From NCBI RefSeq assembly GCF_900007165.1, contig NZ_CYGY02000025.1, positions 1 to 64,000 on the forward strand: 64,000 nucleotides of DNA, written 5' to 3'. Positions 8,159 to 17,534 of this stretch are shown here, piece after piece. This stretch comes from Paraburkholderia piptadeniae. GTDB taxonomy: Bacteria; Pseudomonadota; Gammaproteobacteria; Burkholderiales; Burkholderiaceae. The notes under the pieces are model-generated. The model was not told the DNA's origin. It worked only from the letters and a program-made list of their open reading frames with translations, and searched no databases. The position numbers were made by a program, and so were the translations under genes. The number at the start of each line of letters is the position of its first letter. Position 1 is the first letter of the stretch.

Positions 8159-9463
8159 TCAGTGCGCGCTTGCCGGCGCGCCATACGCCACGGCGCGGCG
8201 CTCGATCGCGCGCGCGGACCATGCCGACACCAGCGCCGACAGCATCACATACGCGCAGACCATCCACGGCTTGCCCTCGTTGATGCGCAGCAATGCCGTG
8301 GCGACGATCGGCGTCAGCCCGCTCGCGAAGATGCCCGAGAACTGATAGACGAACGAGATGCCCGTATAGCGCACCTTTGCATCGAACAGTTCGGAAAACA
8401 GTGCCGCTTCCGGGCCATACACCATCGCGTAAAAGATGCCGAACGGCACCACGATCGCGAGCCAGATCATCAGGGTGCTCGTCGGCTGCGTCTCGATCAG
8501 CCAGAACGCGGGCAGCACCGAAAGTCCGCAAATCAGCGAGCCCCAGCGATACACGCGCGTTCGCCCGATCCGGTCGGAGAGCGCGCCGAAAAGCGGTATG
8601 AAGAAGCACATCACGATGGCCGCGATCATCACGCCGAGCAGCGCGTCGGTACGGCTCATCGACACGTGCTGCGTCAGATAGCCGATCGAGAAGACGGCGA
8701 AGATGTTGAAGAACACGCCGTCGATATAGCGTGCGCCCATGCCGAGCAGGACCGCGCCGCGATAGCGGCTCATCATGTCGACAAACGGAATCTTCGCTTC
8801 GCGGCGGCTGCGTTTGAGCGCGAGAAACTCCGGCGTTTCCATCACCTTCAGACGAATGTACAGACCGATCAACACGAGCAGCAGCGACGCACCGAACGCG
8901 ATGCGCCAGCCCCACGCGAAGAACGATGCTTCGGGCAAGAGCCGCGAGACGCCCGCCACCATGCCGGATGCGAGACACAGCCCGATCGACAGGCCGATCT
9001 GCGGCAAGCTCGCATACAGCCCACGCTTGCGCGGCGGCGCGTATTCGTAGGCCATCAGCACCGCGCCGCCCCACTCGCCGCCAAGGCCGATGCCTTGCAG
9101 CACGCGCAGCGTCAGCAGCAGGATCGGCGCCCAGATGCCGATCTGCGCGTAGGTCGGTACAAACGCGACGCCTGCCGTCGATACGCCCATGATCACCAGC
9201 GTGAGAATCAGCGCGGACTTGCGCCCGACGCGGTCGCCGAAGTGGCCGAACAGCACGCCGCCAAGCGGCCGCGTGACGAAGCCGACTGCGAAGGTCGTAT
9301 AGGCGAGCATCGTGGACACGAGCGGATCGCCGGCGGGGAAATAGAGCCGGTTGAAGACGATGCCGGCGACCACGCCGTACAGAAAGAAGTCATACCATTC
9401 GACGGTCGCGCCTATCACGCTGGCGAGTGCGACACGGCGGACGACGCGGTGATCGATTGCCAT
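8159..9463 (-). CDS. MFS transporter of the metabolite:H+ symporter (MHS) family
   Basis: The 434-residue protein starts at ATG 9463 after GGAGGAG. It opens with ASVIGATVEWYDFFLYG, the MHS hallmark, followed by TRPLGGVLFGHFGDRVGRK between helices 2 and 3 and GGEWGGAVLMAYEYAPPRKRG near helix 5. A second DRxGR motif (ALSDRIGRTR) lies at mid-protein. MHS members import organic acids, betaines or dicarboxylates with protons. It follows the GMC oxidoreductase gene on the same strand after 98 bases and probably imports that enzyme's substrate. It converges on sauR. Confidence 0.85.
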   Translation of the reverse strand: MAIDHRVVRRVALASVIGATVEWYDFFLYGVVAGIVFNRLYFPAGDPLVSTMLAYTTFAVGFVTRPLGGVLFGHFGDRVGRKSALILTLVIMGVSTAGVAFVPTYAQIGIWAPILLLTLRVLQGIGLGGEWGGAVLMAYEYAPPRKRGLYASLPQIGLSIGLCLASGMVAGVSRLLPEASFFAWGWRIAFGASLLLVLIGLYIRLKVMETPEFLALKRSRREAKIPFVDMMSRYRGAVLLGMGARYIDGVFFNIFAVFSIGYLTQHVSMSRTDALLGVMIAAIVMCFFIPLFGALSDRIGRTRVYRWGSLICGLSVLPAFWLIETQPTSTLMIWLAIVVPFGIFYAMVYGPEAALFSELFDAKVRYTGISFVYQFSGIFASGLTPIVATALLRINEGKPWMVCAYVMLSALVSAWSARAIERRAVAYGAPASAH

Positions 9464-9561
9464 AGCTGCTCCTCCATAGAACGGCCGTGCTGCCCTTGCA
9501 CGGCGGCATTTGCAAAGACCCTCGTGGTCTCCTCCCGGGCCCGACGCTGCAACGCTGTGAA

Positions 9562-11217
9562 TCAGGCGGCGACTTCCGCTGGCACGTTCGCGCGATCGTG
9601 AAGACGGGATGTGCGCGCGTCGTCGAGAATCATGTCGGACGCTTTTTCCGCGACCATCACGATCGGCACGTTCGTATTGCCGGAGACGAGCGTCGGCATG
9701 ATCGAGCAATCGACGACACGCAGCCCGCGTGTGCCGTACACGCGCAGACGTTCGTCGACCACCGCGAGCGGATCGTCGGTCGTGCCCATCTTCGCCGTGC
9801 CCGATGGATGAAAAATCGTCTGCCCATACTCGCGGCAAAACTGCAGCAGTTCGCCGTCCGTCTGCGCGTCGGCGCCCGGGCGCACTTCGCGCTTCATCAG
9901 CGAGGCCATCGGCTGCGTGGCGGCGACGCGCCGCGCAAAGCGCACGCCCGCGACGGCCGTGCGCCGGTCGAGATCGGTGGCGAGATAGTTCGGGTGGATC
10001 GACGGCGCTTCGAGCGGATTCGTCGAGCGGATACGCACTGCGCCGCGCGATTCGGGCCGCAACTGGCAGACCGAATACGTGCAGCCGGGGAATGCGTGCA
10101 CGTCGCCGCCGGCAGAATCGGCGGAGAGCGTCGAGAAGTGGAACTGGATGTCGGGCGTCTTCGCTTCGTCGGGCAACGCGCGGCAGAACATGCCGCCCTG
10201 GTTGATGCCGACAGCGAGCGGACCGCCGCGAAACAACGCCCATTGCAGGCCCATCTTTGCGCGGCCCGTCCATGAACGAAGCTGGTCGTTGGTGGTGATC
10301 GGCTTCGTGACCTCGTAGATCAGGCGGATCTGCAGATGGTCTTGCAGGTTTTCGCCGACGCCTGCGCGAGCGGCCACGACGGGAATGCCATGCTCTTGCA
10401 GCAGCGCCGCCGGGCCGACGCCCGACAGTTGCAGCAACTGTGGCGACTGCAATGCGCCCGCCGCCAGTATCACCTCGCGATCCGCATGCACTTCACGCGT
10501 CTCGCCGCGCTGCACGTATTGAATGCCCATTGCGCGCGTGCCGTCGAACAGAATCTTCGATGCCTGCGCATCCGTTTCAACGTGCAGATTCGCGCGCTGC
10601 CGCGCAGGTTTCAGATAGGCGACGGCTGTCGAGCAGCGCAAGCCGCGGCGGGTCGTCAACTGGTAGTAGCCGACGCCTTCCTGGTCGCCCGTGTTGAAGT
10701 CGTCGACGGTGCGCATGCCGAGCCGGTTCGACGCGGCGATGAACGCATCGACGAGTTCATGACGTTGCCGGATCGTCGACGCCCACAGCGGCCCATCGAC
10801 TCCGCGCGTCGGCCCCTCGCCCAGCTCGTTGTGTTCGAGCCGACGGAAGTACGGCAGGCATTCGTCCCAGCTCCAGCCGCGATTGCCGAGGGCGGCCCAG
10901 CGATCGTAGTCCTCCTTCTGCCCACGCACGTAGATGAGACCGTTGATCGAACTGCATCCCCCAAGCGTGCGGCCACGCGGCCAATACAGCTTGCGGTTGT
11001 TCATGTTCGGATCGGGGTCCGTATAGAAGCCCCAGTTGTAGACGGGATGAAACATCGTCTTGCCGTAGCCGATCGGGATGTGAATCCACGCATAGCGATC
11101 GGTGGGACCCGCTTCGAGCAGACAGACGGAATAGCGCCCGTCTTCCGACAGACGGTTGGCGAGCACGCAGCCGGCCGAACCGGCGCCGACGACGACAAAG
11201 TCGAAACGACGTGGCAT
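9562..11217 (-). CDS. GMC-family FAD-dependent alcohol dehydrogenase (choline dehydrogenase-like)
   Basis: The 551-residue protein starts at ATG 11217. It has the FAD dinucleotide motif FVVVGAGSAGCVLANRLSE, the GMC signature GRTLGGCSSINGLIYVRG and the C-terminal active-site region FHPSGTAKMG with VVDCSIMPTLVSGNTNVP. Such enzymes oxidise primary alcohols (choline, PEG, long-chain alcohols) to aldehydes. It is divergent from the IclR gene at 11405 and followed by an MHS transporter, a typical import-and-oxidise module. The substrate is not determinable. There is no betB-like aldehyde dehydrogenase beside it, so calling it betA would be unsafe. Confidence 0.85.
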   Translation of the reverse strand: MPRRFDFVVVGAGSAGCVLANRLSEDGRYSVCLLEAGPTDRYAWIHIPIGYGKTMFHPVYNWGFYTDPDPNMNNRKLYWPRGRTLGGCSSINGLIYVRGQKEDYDRWAALGNRGWSWDECLPYFRRLEHNELGEGPTRGVDGPLWASTIRQRHELVDAFIAASNRLGMRTVDDFNTGDQEGVGYYQLTTRRGLRCSTAVAYLKPARQRANLHVETDAQASKILFDGTRAMGIQYVQRGETREVHADREVILAAGALQSPQLLQLSGVGPAALLQEHGIPVVAARAGVGENLQDHLQIRLIYEVTKPITTNDQLRSWTGRAKMGLQWALFRGGPLAVGINQGGMFCRALPDEAKTPDIQFHFSTLSADSAGGDVHAFPGCTYSVCQLRPESRGAVRIRSTNPLEAPSIHPNYLATDLDRRTAVAGVRFARRVAATQPMASLMKREVRPGADAQTDGELLQFCREYGQTIFHPSGTAKMGTTDDPLAVVDERLRVYGTRGLRVVDCSIMPTLVSGNTNVPIVMVAEKASDMILDDARTSRLHDRANVPAEVAA

Positions 11218-11244
11218 AGCAAATGTCTCCCGCAGTCTCCAGCC

Positions 11245-11273
11245 TGGTTTTCTCGTGTGTTCTGGTGAAACCA
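11245..11273. promoter_or_regulatory. Candidate IclR operator between the GMC and third IclR genes
   Basis: TGGTTT (11245-11250) and AAACCA (11268-11273) are inverted with a 17-base spacer. The right arm is also part of the small palindrome TGGTGAAACCA. A TTGACA box lies nearby at 11301-11306. The position, 28 bases upstream of the GMC start, would suit autoregulation plus divergent control. The half-sites are short, so this is weak. Confidence 0.3.
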
Positions 11274-11404
11274 AAAACCGGAATGTTTCGTGTAAATTTA
11301 TTGACAGAAGACACCGACTTCAAGGAAACGGCGATAGCATCGTCGAATCTGGACCAGCAACCGAACTTTTTGTTTCACTTTGCCCATCCGAACCGGGGGT
11401 CCGA

Positions 11405-12268
11405 ATGCGAAACGACACCGCGCTGCCGCCGAACGATCCGCTGCATGACAACACGCGCGTGCTGCGTCCGCTCGCCGTGCTCGAACAACTGGCTTCGGCG
11501 GGACAGCCGTTCTCGCTGTCGCAATTGTCCGTACGGCTGCATATTCCGAAGGCCACGCTGATGCGGCTCATCGAATCGCTCGAGACACAGGGATATGTCA
11601 CTCACATGCCGGATTCGCGCGGCGCGGAGCGCGCGATCGCATTAGGTCCGCGCGCCGCGCGCCTTGCGCTCGCCACGCTTGCGAACAACACGTTCACACG
11701 CGCATGCCGTTCGCTGTTGCGCTCGCTTGTCGACGCGCTCGGCGAAACGTGCAACCTGACGGCACTCGACGGCGACACGGTGCTGTATATCGAGCGCGTG
11801 GAAACGGCCGAGCCGTTGCGGCTGCACATGCAGCCCGGCACGCGCGTGCCGCTGCACTGCACCGCGAGCGGCAAGCTGTTTCTCTCGCAGATGCCGCTGG
11901 CGGAGCGGCGGCTCGCCGTGTCGCGTCTGACGCTCAAGCGCATGACCTATCGCACGCTGACGGACCGCAGCCTGCTCGAAACCGAACTCGACCGGCTTGG
12001 CGTGCGCGGAATCGGTATCGACAACGAGGAATTCGTCCGGGGGATGGTTGCCATCGCAGTGCCCGTGAGAGACGCCGCGAATGGCAATGTGCTGGCGGCG
12101 CTGGCCGTTCATGCGCCGACCGCGCGCGCGAATCTCAACGACTTGCTGGAGGCCGTACCGAAGATGAAGGAGACGGCATTGGCGATCGCGCCGTTGCTGC
12201 AGTTTGCCGGGACGCTATCGTGCAAAGGCGTTGGAGAACCTTCGGATCAGCACGCAACGTCGCTTTGA
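11405..12268 (+). CDS. IclR-family transcriptional regulator (third sister copy)
   Basis: The 287-residue protein has a winged HTH at about residues 20-80 (LRPLAVLEQLASAGQPFSLS, IPKATLMRLIESLE). The effector domain contains GETCNLTALDGDTVLYIERVE and PGTRVPLHCTASGKLFLSQ. The ATG at 11405 is used because the frame upstream enters the promoter region and the divergent GMC gene. It is predicted to control the GMC/MHS module by its divergent placement. Its C-terminus is about 30 residues longer than the two sister proteins. Confidence 0.82.
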   Translation: MRNDTALPPNDPLHDNTRVLRPLAVLEQLASAGQPFSLSQLSVRLHIPKATLMRLIESLETQGYVTHMPDSRGAERAIALGPRAARLALATLANNTFTRACRSLLRSLVDALGETCNLTALDGDTVLYIERVETAEPLRLHMQPGTRVPLHCTASGKLFLSQMPLAERRLAVSRLTLKRMTYRTLTDRSLLETELDRLGVRGIGIDNEEFVRGMVAIAVPVRDAANGNVLAALAVHAPTARANLNDLLEAVPKMKETALAIAPLLQFAGTLSCKGVGEPSDQHATSL

Positions 12269-12287
12269 GAATCAGGGGATACGACAT

Positions 12288-12317
12288 GGCCCCGGGCGCT
12301 CGAAAGTGCCCGGGGCC
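12288..12317. terminator. Bidirectional hairpin terminator
   Basis: GGCCCCGGGC (12288-12297) and GCCCGGGGCC (12308-12317) form a perfect ten-base stem with a ten-base loop. It sits in the 83-base gap between the convergent IclR gene (ends 12268) and the permease gene (ends 12352), so it can serve both. Confidence 0.75.
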
Positions 12318-12351
12318 CGCTTCTGTCTGAGTTTCTGCTTGAGCTTCCGCT

Positions 12352-13797
12352 TCAATACCGCCGGCCGGAAACGCGCATCCGTTCAGTATCGATCGAATGC
12401 TGCGCATGGCCGACATCCTTGCGCCAGCGGCCGCGCTGCCAGTAGACCGCGATCAGCACCGCGAGACTGACCACACCGAACCACAGCGGCTTGCGCTGAT
12501 CAGGAATGAACGCCATTGCCACGATGATCGCGCCCATGCCGATGATCGCGAACCACGTCAGATACGGGTAGCACCACATCTTCACGCGCAGCTTGCCAGG
12601 CGCTTCGCGTTCGAGCCGGGCGCGCAACTTCAGTTGCGACAGCGCGATCAGCACATACACGAAGATCGCGACAGTGCCATAGGAATTGACGAGAAATGCG
12701 AACACCGTATCCGGTGAGACATACGACATCACCACCGACGCGTAGCCAAACAACGTGCCGATCAGAATCGCGCGCACAGGCACGCCCCGACTGTTGACCT
12801 TCGCGAGCGAGCGCGGTGCATCGCCGCGGCGCGTCAGCGCGAACATCATCCGCGACGCGGCATAGAGGCCCGAGTTGAGCGCGGACAGCACTGCCGTCAG
12901 GATGATCGCGTTCATCAGATGCGCGGCAGCGGGAATGTGCATTGCTTCCAGCGCGCTCACATACGGCGTCGACATCGCCGGTGAATTCCACGGCACGATC
13001 GCGACGACGAGCAGGATCGAGCCCGCGTAGAACACCAGCACACGCGTGATCACCGAGTTGGTCGCTTTGGCCACGGCGCGTTCGGGCTCGCGTGCTTCGG
13101 CGGCCGCAATCGTGACGATCTCCGCACCGAAGTAGAAGCCCGTTGCCGCGACGGCGCCGCTCAGTACCGGGCCGATGCCCTTCGGCATGAAGCCGCCGTG
13201 CGCCGCGATCTGCGCAATGGGCAACGCCGCATGATTCGCGTGCGGCCACATGCCGAGCACGAACAGCGTGCCGACGAACAGGAACACGATGATGGCCGCC
13301 ACTTTCACCGACGCGAACCAGAACTCGAACTCACCATAACTGCCGACGGAAATCAGATTGGTGAGCGTCAGCACGAGCAGCAGCGCGAGTCCGATGGCCC
13401 ATGCCGGCACCTGCGGCAGCCAGAACTGCACGAGGTGCGCACCCGCCACTGTCTCGACGGCGACGACGATGACCCAGAAGTACCAGTACATCCAGCCCGT
13501 CAGAAAGCCGGCCAGTTCGCCCGATGGCTTGCGCTCGCCGAACGCGAGCCGCGCATACTCGTAGAAAGAACCGACGGCGGGCATCGCGGACGCCATTTCA
13601 CCGAGCATCCGCATCACGAGCACGACAAGGCCGCCCGTCAGCAGGAACGACAAGATCGCGGCAGGTCCTGCCTGCTGGATCACCACGCCGCTTCCCACGA
13701 AAAGCCCTGCTCCGATGACGCCGCCTAGCGCGATCATCGTCATGTGCCTTTGCTTCAGACTGCACTTCAGTTGACTGCCATTGTCTGCGTGCTGCAT
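12352..13797 (-). CDS. APC-family amino-acid permease (GABA permease-like)
   Basis: The 481-residue protein has the amino acid/polyamine/organocation fold with about twelve membrane segments. It begins LKQRHMTMIALGGVIGAGLFVGSG, the family's unwound helix 1 motif, and helix 3 carries GEMASAMPAVGSFYEYA. The start is ATG 13797 behind GGAGGTGAC. It is the distal gene after an FAD amine oxidase and an NTF2-like gene, with a MocR regulator upstream. The context suggests uptake of an amino acid, GABA or polyamine-derived amine. The exact substrate is unknown. Confidence 0.82.
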   Translation of the reverse strand: MQHADNGSQLKCSLKQRHMTMIALGGVIGAGLFVGSGVVIQQAGPAAILSFLLTGGLVVLVMRMLGEMASAMPAVGSFYEYARLAFGERKPSGELAGFLTGWMYWYFWVIVVAVETVAGAHLVQFWLPQVPAWAIGLALLLVLTLTNLISVGSYGEFEFWFASVKVAAIIVFLFVGTLFVLGMWPHANHAALPIAQIAAHGGFMPKGIGPVLSGAVAATGFYFGAEIVTIAAAEAREPERAVAKATNSVITRVLVFYAGSILLVVAIVPWNSPAMSTPYVSALEAMHIPAAAHLMNAIILTAVLSALNSGLYAASRMMFALTRRGDAPRSLAKVNSRGVPVRAILIGTLFGYASVVMSYVSPDTVFAFLVNSYGTVAIFVYVLIALSQLKLRARLEREAPGKLRVKMWCYPYLTWFAIIGMGAIIVAMAFIPDQRKPLWFGVVSLAVLIAVYWQRGRWRKDVGHAQHSIDTERMRVSGRRY

Positions 13798-13971
13798 GTC
13801 ACCTCCGTATCCGTTCAGGACGGCGCTCGCGGGCTGCATGGGCCCACCTGTGCTGCTGCGCCGCGTCGGCGCGCGCGGACGCCGGATGACTCCGGCTGCC
13901 CGCCGCATCCCCGCTGAAGACGTAAGTTGTGTGAAGAAAGAATGCGCGTCTGGTGTCCGCCCAAGCCGCAC

Positions 13972-15393
13972 CTAACGCTGCTCGTCGCGCAGGAAATACC
14001 AGTGGTACAGCATGCGCTGACCGACGCGCCTGAACGGCGCGAACATGTGCGGGGGCAGCGGCGACGTGAAGATGGGCAGTGTCTGCTGCGCGCCCTTGCC
14101 AGCAATGCGCTCGGCAAGCCGCCGACCCGCCTGCGACGAATACGACACGCCATTGCCGCCATAACCGAGCGCGTAGAACACCGATTCCTTCGGATCGGGC
14201 TGGAACACGCGCGGCATCATGTCATGGCTCACGTCGACCCAACCCCACCACGAGTAATCGATATCGATGCCCTGCAGCGCCGGAAACTTGCGTTGCAAGC
14301 CGTGCACGAGCAGCTCGTAGTGCTGTGGGTTCGGCGCGTCGCGGCCCGTGATCGCGCTGCGGCTGCCGATTTGCACGCGGTTGTCAGGCAGCAGACGGTA
14401 ATAGAAGCGCAGCGTGCGCGTATCGGTGAGCACCTGGTGCGTGCGGAAATTGCAAGCGTCCAGTTCGGCTTTCGTGAGCGGACGCGTCACCATCGAGTTC
14501 GACAGGATCGGCATCACCTTGCTGTGCAGCGACGGATGCAGCCCCGGCGCGGTATAGGCCCCCGTCGCGATGCCGACCGCGCGCGCCCGCACGATGCCGC
14601 CCGGCGTGCGCAGGTGATGCACGCCCTTGACCGTTTCCCACCCTATGACGGGGCTTGCCGGATGCACTTTCGCGCCCGCTTCGCGCGCGAGCCGCACGTA
14701 GCCATAAGCGAGCTTCAGCGGATGAATGCCGATGCCTTCGGGCTCATGCAGTGCGCCCGCCGCTTCCGCATCGTTCACGTACTCGCTGCGAAACGCTTCC
14801 GCGCTCATCAGCTCGGACGGATAGCCGAACACGTCCTTCCACACCTTCGCTTCCGCGGCGAGCTTTTCCATGATGCGCGGCCGATGCGCGATCAGAAAAT
14901 GGCCGCCCGGCTGCGGATCGCAATCGATCATCGCGACCAGCGACTTGAACGTCTCGAAGCCCTGCGCGATTTCGTCGTGCATCTTGAGCGCGACGTCCTT
15001 GCCCCAGCGCTCGACCCATTGCGAGCGCGACAGACGCCCCGACGCGTTCTGCCCCTGGCCGCCATTGCGGCTGCTGCATCCCCAACTGACGCGGTTTGCT
15101 TCCAGCACGACGGCCTTGATGCCGTGCTCGCGCGCCAGGAAGAGCGCCGTGCACAAGCCCGTGTAACCGCCGCCGATGATCGCCACGTCGACGTCCATGT
15201 CCTGCGTGACGGGACCGTCGTCGGGCGGCGCCGTGCCCGCCGTCGCGGCCCAGTATGTCGGCGCGTACTGCTTGCCCTGGCCCGGGCCTGGCGAAACGAG
15301 CGGATCGTAGGTCGGGTCGTAACGGGTGTCGTTGCCGCCCCTGCGCTCGAACGACGATTCCGCGCCCTCAAGATGAATCACACCGTGTTTCAT
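13972..15393 (-). CDS. FAD-dependent amine/amino-acid oxidoreductase (DadA/PuuB-like)
   Basis: The 473-residue protein has a DAO-type fold. A 65-residue N-terminal arm precedes VAIIGGGYTGLCTALFLAREHG and a conserved glutamate-ending second strand (VVLEAN). SSRNGGQGQNASG binds the FAD pyrophosphate, and GYGGNGVSYSSQAGRRLAE closes the FAD domain. Members oxidise secondary or primary amines such as gamma-glutamylputrescine, glycine or sarcosine to imines with H2O2 release. The start ATG 15393 follows AGGAGAG. It lies 19 bases after the NTF2-like gene and 174 bases before the permease gene, so one operon is likely. Confidence 0.8.
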   Translation of the reverse strand: MKHGVIHLEGAESSFERRGGNDTRYDPTYDPLVSPGPGQGKQYAPTYWAATAGTAPPDDGPVTQDMDVDVAIIGGGYTGLCTALFLAREHGIKAVVLEANRVSWGCSSRNGGQGQNASGRLSRSQWVERWGKDVALKMHDEIAQGFETFKSLVAMIDCDPQPGGHFLIAHRPRIMEKLAAEAKVWKDVFGYPSELMSAEAFRSEYVNDAEAAGALHEPEGIGIHPLKLAYGYVRLAREAGAKVHPASPVIGWETVKGVHHLRTPGGIVRARAVGIATGAYTAPGLHPSLHSKVMPILSNSMVTRPLTKAELDACNFRTHQVLTDTRTLRFYYRLLPDNRVQIGSRSAITGRDAPNPQHYELLVHGLQRKFPALQGIDIDYSWWGWVDVSHDMMPRVFQPDPKESVFYALGYGGNGVSYSSQAGRRLAERIAGKGAQQTLPIFTSPLPPHMFAPFRRVGQRMLYHWYFLRDEQR

Positions 15394-15412
15394 GCGACTC
15401 TCCTCATCGGCA

Positions 15413-15814
15413 TCACGCGACTTGCTTCGGACGTTCCTTGCGGAACGCGCGCTTGACCGCGATCAGCCCGTCGCGGAACTCGAAAAGATCGCAGCCTTCG
15501 GCCTCGATGCGCCAGCCCTCGGCATGCGTGCCGCTGAATACCCATTCGGATACCCCGCGCTCGCCCACGACGTAGTGCCTGCCATGGCCCCAATGCGCAT
15601 CGGGGAAGGTCTTGAAGACGGCTTCGAAGGCCGCGCGCACGGCGTCTTTTCCGACGAAGCGCGTGCCGTAGACTTCGTTCCCGCCAGCGGCATCGAAGAT
15701 GCAATCGCCGGTCATGAACTCCATCAGCGCGTCGGCGTCGTGGCGGTTGAACGCATCGGAAAAGGCGGCGAGCGTATCCGCGCTGACGGACGCTGTCTTG
15801 AGCGTGTCTGACAT
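15413..15814 (-). CDS. SnoaL/NTF2-like domain protein
   Basis: The 133-residue protein is a single NTF2-like alpha+beta barrel. It opens with SADTLAAFSDAFNRHDADALMEFMTGDCIFDAAGG, the usual helix-loop-helix and first strand, and ends with GCDLFEFRDGLIAVKRAFRK. Such proteins are small isomerases, lyases or ligand-binding partners in catabolic operons. The start ATG 15814 follows GGAGACACGGT. It is the first gene of the oxidase/permease operon. The biochemical role cannot be told from sequence. Confidence 0.75.
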   Translation of the reverse strand: MSDTLKTASVSADTLAAFSDAFNRHDADALMEFMTGDCIFDAAGGNEVYGTRFVGKDAVRAAFEAVFKTFPDAHWGHGRHYVVGERGVSEWVFSGTHAEGWRIEAEGCDLFEFRDGLIAVKRAFRKERPKQVA

Positions 15815-16004
15815 ACCGTGTCTCCTGTTAGATGACTTCTTGGGCCACGCGACGCCTTGTCGCGTATGTGGCATCCTCAGTCGATACGGTAGATAACGCC
15901 CGCCTTGCGCGGTAGTTCCAGTTGGCGGCTTTCGCCTGGGCCAGCAGAAGTGGAAGCGGCCATGTCGCTGCCGGCGCAATGCCGGCATCGGCGGATGGGT
16001 GCGT

Positions 16005-17534
16005 TCAGGCGCGTGCCCGCGGCTTGTGCTCGCGAATGACGCGCGCCAGCGTCTGCACGCCGGCGTCGATTTTTTCCGGCTTGATCGCCGAAAAGCCCAT
16101 GCGAAAGCACTGCTGATGCTCGAGCCCTGTCATGAAGAACACATTGCCGGGCTCGATCAGAACGCCATGTGCCTGCGCGTCCTCGGCAAGACGCGTCGCG
16201 TCGAGCCAGGGTTCTCCTTCGACCCAGCACGATGCGCCGCCCGTGACGGGCACATAGCGCGCTTCAGGCATGTGCGCATCGAGTGAGGCCATCAGCAGTT
16301 GTGCGCGCTCGCGATACGCGTGCGCGAGCTTGCGCAGCAGCGTGTCGTGATGCCCGAGCGCGAGGAAGTTCGCAAACGCCCGCTGGATATACGCGGCAGG
16401 ATGGCGAACCATCAGGCGCCGCAGTGCGCGCAGTTCGCGAATCAGATCGCGCGGCCCGACCACATAGCCCAGGCGCAAGCCGGGTGCGAAGGTCTTCGTC
16501 AGGCTGCCGATGTAGATCACGCGGTCCGCCGTATCGAGGCTCTTCAATGCCGGATGTGGCGCGCCCGAGAAATTGTTTTCGCTCTCGTAGTCGTCTTCGA
16601 TCACGACGAAATCGTGCTGCTGCGCGAGATCGAGCAGCGCCTGGCGCCGTTCGAGCGGCATCGTCGCAGTCGTCGGACATTGGTGGCTTGGCGTCACGTA
16701 CACGTAGTCGCACTGCGCGAGCACGTCGCGGTCTTCGTCGGTGCGAACGCCGCCAGCATCGATAGGCAGCGGCAACAGCCGCGCATTGCGGTTCAGCAGG
16801 ATATTGCGCGCATCGGGATAGCCGGGGTTCTCGAAACCAACCGTGGTCCGCTCATTCGCGAGCAGATCCGCGACGAGATACAGCGCCTGTTGGGCGCCAA
16901 TCGTCACGACGATCTCGTCGGGCTTCGCGAACACGCCGCGCCTGGGAAGCACGCGCGTGCAGATCTGCTGGATCAGCGTCTCGTCGTCGCGTTCGATCAG
17001 ATCGGGCGCCCAGTTGCGAATCTCCATCACGGACAGCGCCTTGATGCAGCACTCGCGCCAATCGTTGGTCGGAAAAAGTGTCTGATCGAACTGTCCGTAG
17101 ATGAACGGGAACTGATAGCTCTGCCAGTTGCCGGGCTTCACGATGTTGCGCTGCATCGACGGCGGACGCGACACGCGCTGACGCCAGTCGGGACGCACGA
17201 CATCGGCGACGCTCGGCGCGTTCGCGGCCTGTATCGACACGAAGTCGTGTTGCCCTTCCTGCATCGCCGGATTCACGAAATGGCCGCTGCGCTCACGCGA
17301 AATCAGATAGCCCTCTTCGACAAGTTGCTGATACGCGAGCACAACCGTATTGCGCGCAACACCGAGCTGATCGGCCAGTTCACGGCTCGACGGCAATGCA
17401 CTGTCGGGCATCAACTGGCCGTCGAGAATCGCGGCGACGAGCATCTGTCGAATCTGCCCTTGCAGGCTCATGGTCGACTCGGTCGACCGCTGGAAACGTT
17501 GGGTCCAAAGCGCCGGCGAGGTCCGGCTGGCCAT
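16005..17534 (-). CDS. MocR-type regulator (GntR winged HTH fused to a PLP aminotransferase domain)
   Basis: The 509-residue fusion has a GntR-type winged HTH at about residues 20-90 (LQGQIRQMLVAAILDGQL, LPSSRELADQLGVARNTVVLAYQQL). A linker and a fold-type I aminotransferase domain follow, with GAQQALYLVADLL and the PLP lysine in IYIGSLTKTFAPGLRLGYVVG. MocR proteins such as GabR and PdxR sense amines or vitamin B6 through PLP and bind direct repeats. The start ATG 17534 follows AGGAGAAAAC. It lies 190 bases upstream of the NTF2/oxidase/permease genes on the same strand and is their probable regulator. The effector could be GABA or a polyamine, by context only. Confidence 0.85.
   Translation of the reverse strand: MASRTSPALWTQRFQRSTESTMSLQGQIRQMLVAAILDGQLMPDSALPSSRELADQLGVARNTVVLAYQQLVEEGYLISRERSGHFVNPAMQEGQHDFVSIQAANAPSVADVVRPDWRQRVSRPPSMQRNIVKPGNWQSYQFPFIYGQFDQTLFPTNDWRECCIKALSVMEIRNWAPDLIERDDETLIQQICTRVLPRRGVFAKPDEIVVTIGAQQALYLVADLLANERTTVGFENPGYPDARNILLNRNARLLPLPIDAGGVRTDEDRDVLAQCDYVYVTPSHQCPTTATMPLERRQALLDLAQQHDFVVIEDDYESENNFSGAPHPALKSLDTADRVIYIGSLTKTFAPGLRLGYVVGPRDLIRELRALRRLMVRHPAAYIQRAFANFLALGHHDTLLRKLAHAYRERAQLLMASLDAHMPEARYVPVTGGASCWVEGEPWLDATRLAEDAQAHGVLIEPGNVFFMTGLEHQQCFRMGFSAIKPEKIDAGVQTLARVIREHKPRARA

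Noticed and set aside
9562..11217. Naming the GMC enzyme betA (choline dehydrogenase)
   Set aside because: No betB or betI gene is adjacent and the regulator is IclR, so only the family can be stated.
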